Shown: positions 58,479-64,000 of the stretch, in pieces
Numbering within the stretch: the first letter of the stretch is position 1
Layout of the letters: the number at the start of each line of letters is the position of its first letter
Assembly (NCBI RefSeq): GCF_049856175.1
Contig: NZ_JBNDNA010000011.1
Location: 1-64,000, forward strand
Origin: JB111 sp049856175
GTDB taxonomy: Bacteria > Actinomycetota > Actinomycetes > Actinomycetales > Actinomycetaceae
Length of the DNA: 64,000 bases
Direction of reading: 5' to 3'
Position numbers and translations under genes: made by a program
Notes under the pieces: generated by a model
Database searches by the model: none
Told to the model about the DNA's origin: nothing
The model's input: the letters and a program-made list of their open reading frames with translations, nothing else

Positions 58479-59392
58479 TCACCGTCCGCGCAGCGCGCTG
58501 GTCACCACGGCGGCGGTCTCACGGGCGGCGCTGCCGACGGCGCCGCGCTGCGGACCGGCGGCGAGGACCGCCCGGGAGGCGGCGGCGAGCACCCGGTGGC
58601 GGGCGGGTCCGAACACGGCACGCAGCTCGTCGGGGCCGGCGCCCTGCGCGCCGACTCCCGGGGCGAGGATCAGCCCGCCGAACCCGTCGAGGTCGAGCCC
58701 GAGGTCCGTGGCCGCGGTGCCGATCGTGGCCCCGACGACGAGGCCGACCGGCCCCGGCGACGCCTCGGCGCCCAGACGGGCGTTGGTCGCCTCTGCCCAG
58801 GCCGCGACCTGACCCGCCACGGACCTGCCCGGGCCGCCGGCGTGCTGAACCGCGGAGCCCTCCGGGTTCGAGGTGAGGGCCAGCGCGAAGACGCCGCGAC
58901 CGCCCGCGTGCGCGAGCTGGACGGTCTCGTCGAGCGAGGCGGGCCCGAGGTAGGGCGAGACGGTGATCGCGTCCGCGGGCATCGCGGCGTCGTCGGCGAG
59001 GTGCGCGGCCGCATAGGCTGCCATCGTCGAGCCGATGTCGCCCCGCTTGACGTCGAGGATCGTCAGCACGCCCGCCGAGCGCGCGGCCACCAGCACCTCC
59101 TGCAGGGCCGCCCAGCCGGCCGGGCCGTGCCGCTCGAAGAACGCCGACTGCGGCTTGAGGGCCGCCACGGAGCCCGCCACCTCGTCGACGACGCGCAGGC
59201 CGAGCTCGCGCGCCCCGTCGGCGGTGTCCGCCAGCCCCCAGGACGCAAGGACGCCGGCGTGCGGGTCCACGCCGACGCACAGCGGCCCGTGGTCGTCCAT
59301 CGCGCCGGCGAGCCGCTCGCCGAACCCTGTGCGGGGAGCAGGTGCGTGGCGCCCGGATGACGCGTCGCCGGCCGACTCGCCGCCGGCCTGCG

Positions 59393-59396
<4 letters not shown>
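58479..59396 (-). CDS. pyrF: orotidine 5'-phosphate decarboxylase (type 2)
   Basis: 305 residues. It makes UMP from OMP. The active-site motif ILDVKRGDIGSTMAAYAAAHL carries the Lys-Arg-Asp network of the bacterial type 2 family; CVGVDPHAGVL, TVSPYLGP and GGLILAPGVGAQG follow. ATG 59396 overlaps the carB stop (ATGA). Confidence 0.95.
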
Positions 59397-62775
<3,379 letters not shown>

Positions 62776-62776
<1 letters not shown>

Positions 62777-63981
62777 CAGTTCTCCTCGGAGGTGGTGGGG
62801 GTCGCGGGCTCGGCGCCGCGGTGGGCGGCCATGAGCGCGAGGAAGCGGTCGAAGAGGTGCTCGCCGTCGTGCGGTCCGGCGGCGGCCTCGGGGTGGTACT
62901 GGACGGAGAACGCCGGCAGGTCCAGCGCCCGCAGGCCCTCGACCACCTGGTCGTTGAGGCCGACGTGGCTGACCTCGACCCGGCCGTAGCGGCCGTCGTC
63001 GTAGGGCGCGACGGACTCCCCCTCCACGGGGGCGTCGACGGCGAAGCCGTGGTTGTGCGCGGTGATCTCCACGCGGCCGCTCGCCTTGTCCAGGACCGGC
63101 TGGTTGACGCCCCGGTGACCGTAGGCGAGCTTGTAGGTGCCGTAGCCGAGGGCCCGGCCGAGGAGCTGGTTGCCGAAGCAGATCCCGAAGAACGGGATCT
63201 GCTCGTCGAGGATGCCGCGCAGCAGCTCCACCTCGTGCTCGGCCGCGCCCGGGTCGCCGGGGCCGTTGGAGAAGAACACGCCGTCCGGCGTCAGCGCGAG
63301 CACCTCGGCGAGCGTGGTGTCACGGGGGACGACGTGGACGCGCGCGCCGCGCTCGGCGAGCTGGGCGGGCGTACGGGCCTTGATGCCCAGGTCGACGGCG
63401 ACGACCGTGGCGACGGGCTCGCCGTCGGGCTCGATGGTGTACCGCTCACCGGTGGAGACCTCGCCCGCGAGGTCGGAGCCGGACATCGCCGGAGCGTCCC
63501 GGACGACGTCGACGAGGACCCGGGTGGCCTGCGGGTGCAGGTCCGCGGCGCCCGCGGGCAGCGCGGAGCCGGAGAAGATCCCGGCGCGCATGACGCCCGC
63601 CTCGCGCAGGTGGCGGGTGAGCGCGCGCGTGTCGACCTCGCAGATCCCGACGACGCCCTCGGCGGTCAGGCGCGCCTCGAGCCCGCCGGTGGCCCGCCAG
63701 CTGGACGACCGCCGGGCGGCGTCGCGCAGGACGTAGCCGGCGACCCACACGCGGTCGGACTCGTCGTCCTCGTCGTTGACGCCGGTGTTGCCGACGTGCG
63801 GCGTCGTCATCACCACGATCTGGCGGTGGTAGCTCGGGTCGGTCAGGGTCTCCTGGTAGCCGGTCATGCCGGTGGAGAAGACGATCTCACCGAGTGTGCG
63901 GCCGCCCGCGCCCCAGGCAGATCCTCGGTAGGTGGTGCCGTCCTCCAGGACGAGCAGGGCGGGTGTGCGCTCGGCGCTCAC
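62776..63981 (-). CDS. carA: carbamoyl-phosphate synthase small (glutaminase) subunit
   Basis: 401 residues. N-terminal carA domain (LVLEDGTTYRGSAWGAGGRTLGEIVFSTGMTGYQE) and a class I glutamine amidotransferase with the catalytic Cys in FFGICFGNQLLGRALG and His/Glu in VQYHPEAAAGPHD. GTG 63981 with AAGGAG upstream, 0 nt after a probable stop of the preceding gene. Confidence 0.96.
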
Positions 63982-64000
63982 TCAGGACTCCTTCTTCTCG
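63982..64000 (-). CDS. last codons of the gene upstream of carA (cut by window edge)
   Basis: On the minus strand the frame GAGAAGAAGGAGTCC-TGA (EKKES-stop) ends directly before the carA GTG. In actinobacteria pyrC or a short membrane-protein gene normally lies here. Only 19 bases are visible, so identity is open. Confidence 0.4.

Overview
The window is GC-rich with actinobacterial codon use. It carries actinobacterium-specific or typical genes (rbpA, mihF, a fused pafBC, helY, tatA-tatC, a degenerate priA, PaaX-family control), many GTG starts, ATGA/GTGA overlaps and TANNNT -10 boxes. The gene order of two housekeeping blocks matches the general actinobacterial layout. The source is most likely a chromosome of a free-living member of the Micrococcales; I cannot name the genus. 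No rRNA, tRNA, CRISPR array or intact mobile element was seen.

Layout. 1-955: edge of a decayed mobile region with a truncated tyrosine recombinase. 956-8558: two secreted multidomain proteins with similar signal peptides, the same C-terminal FG-GAP-like module and a conserved 5' leader. One has a tandem pair of xylose-isomerase-like TIM barrels. The other has GSDH beta-propeller, PKD, CBM6-like, DUF1349-like and DUF1080-like (3-keto-glycoside hydrolase) domains. 9040-22112: an aldo/keto reductase, then a catabolic island for an aromatic acid, best read as 2-aminobenzoate (anthranilate) via its CoA thioester. It holds RidA, cupin, two thioesterases, CoA ligase, a two-domain 2-aminobenzoyl-CoA monooxygenase/reductase, a PaaX-family regulator and a complete branched-chain/aromatic-acid type ABC importer. 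22282-28542: a short UvrA paralogue and a heterodimeric ABC exporter. 28897-41462: housekeeping and envelope genes (rbpA, polyprenol-phosphate mannosyltransferase, lnt, helY, lipid/diacylglycerol kinase, tatC, tatA, GDPD, pafBC, DUF3866).

41490-45318 is the most striking locus. An FMN riboswitch heads an operon of a permease and an NMT1/THI5-type lipoprotein (a RibXY-like riboflavin importer), followed by hisE, hisG and a PH-domain membrane protein. In related actinobacteria the place between rpe and hisE/hisG/PH-domain genes normally holds the riboflavin biosynthesis genes. Here they are absent, and their riboswitch drives an uptake system instead. 45391-48399 holds a two-gene insertion (107 aa and 854 aa, both very acidic) that may be secretion- or ESX-related. 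48587-63981 is the conserved minus-strand block rpe, rsmB, fmt, priA, metK, coaBC, rpoZ, gmk, mihF, pyrF, carB, carA.

Several genes look leaderless: a TANNNT hexamer lies 6-7 nt before the start codon (pafBC and DUF3866 divergently, lnt, helY, rpe, fmt, the aldo/keto reductase). All functional statements come from reading motifs; no database search was run.
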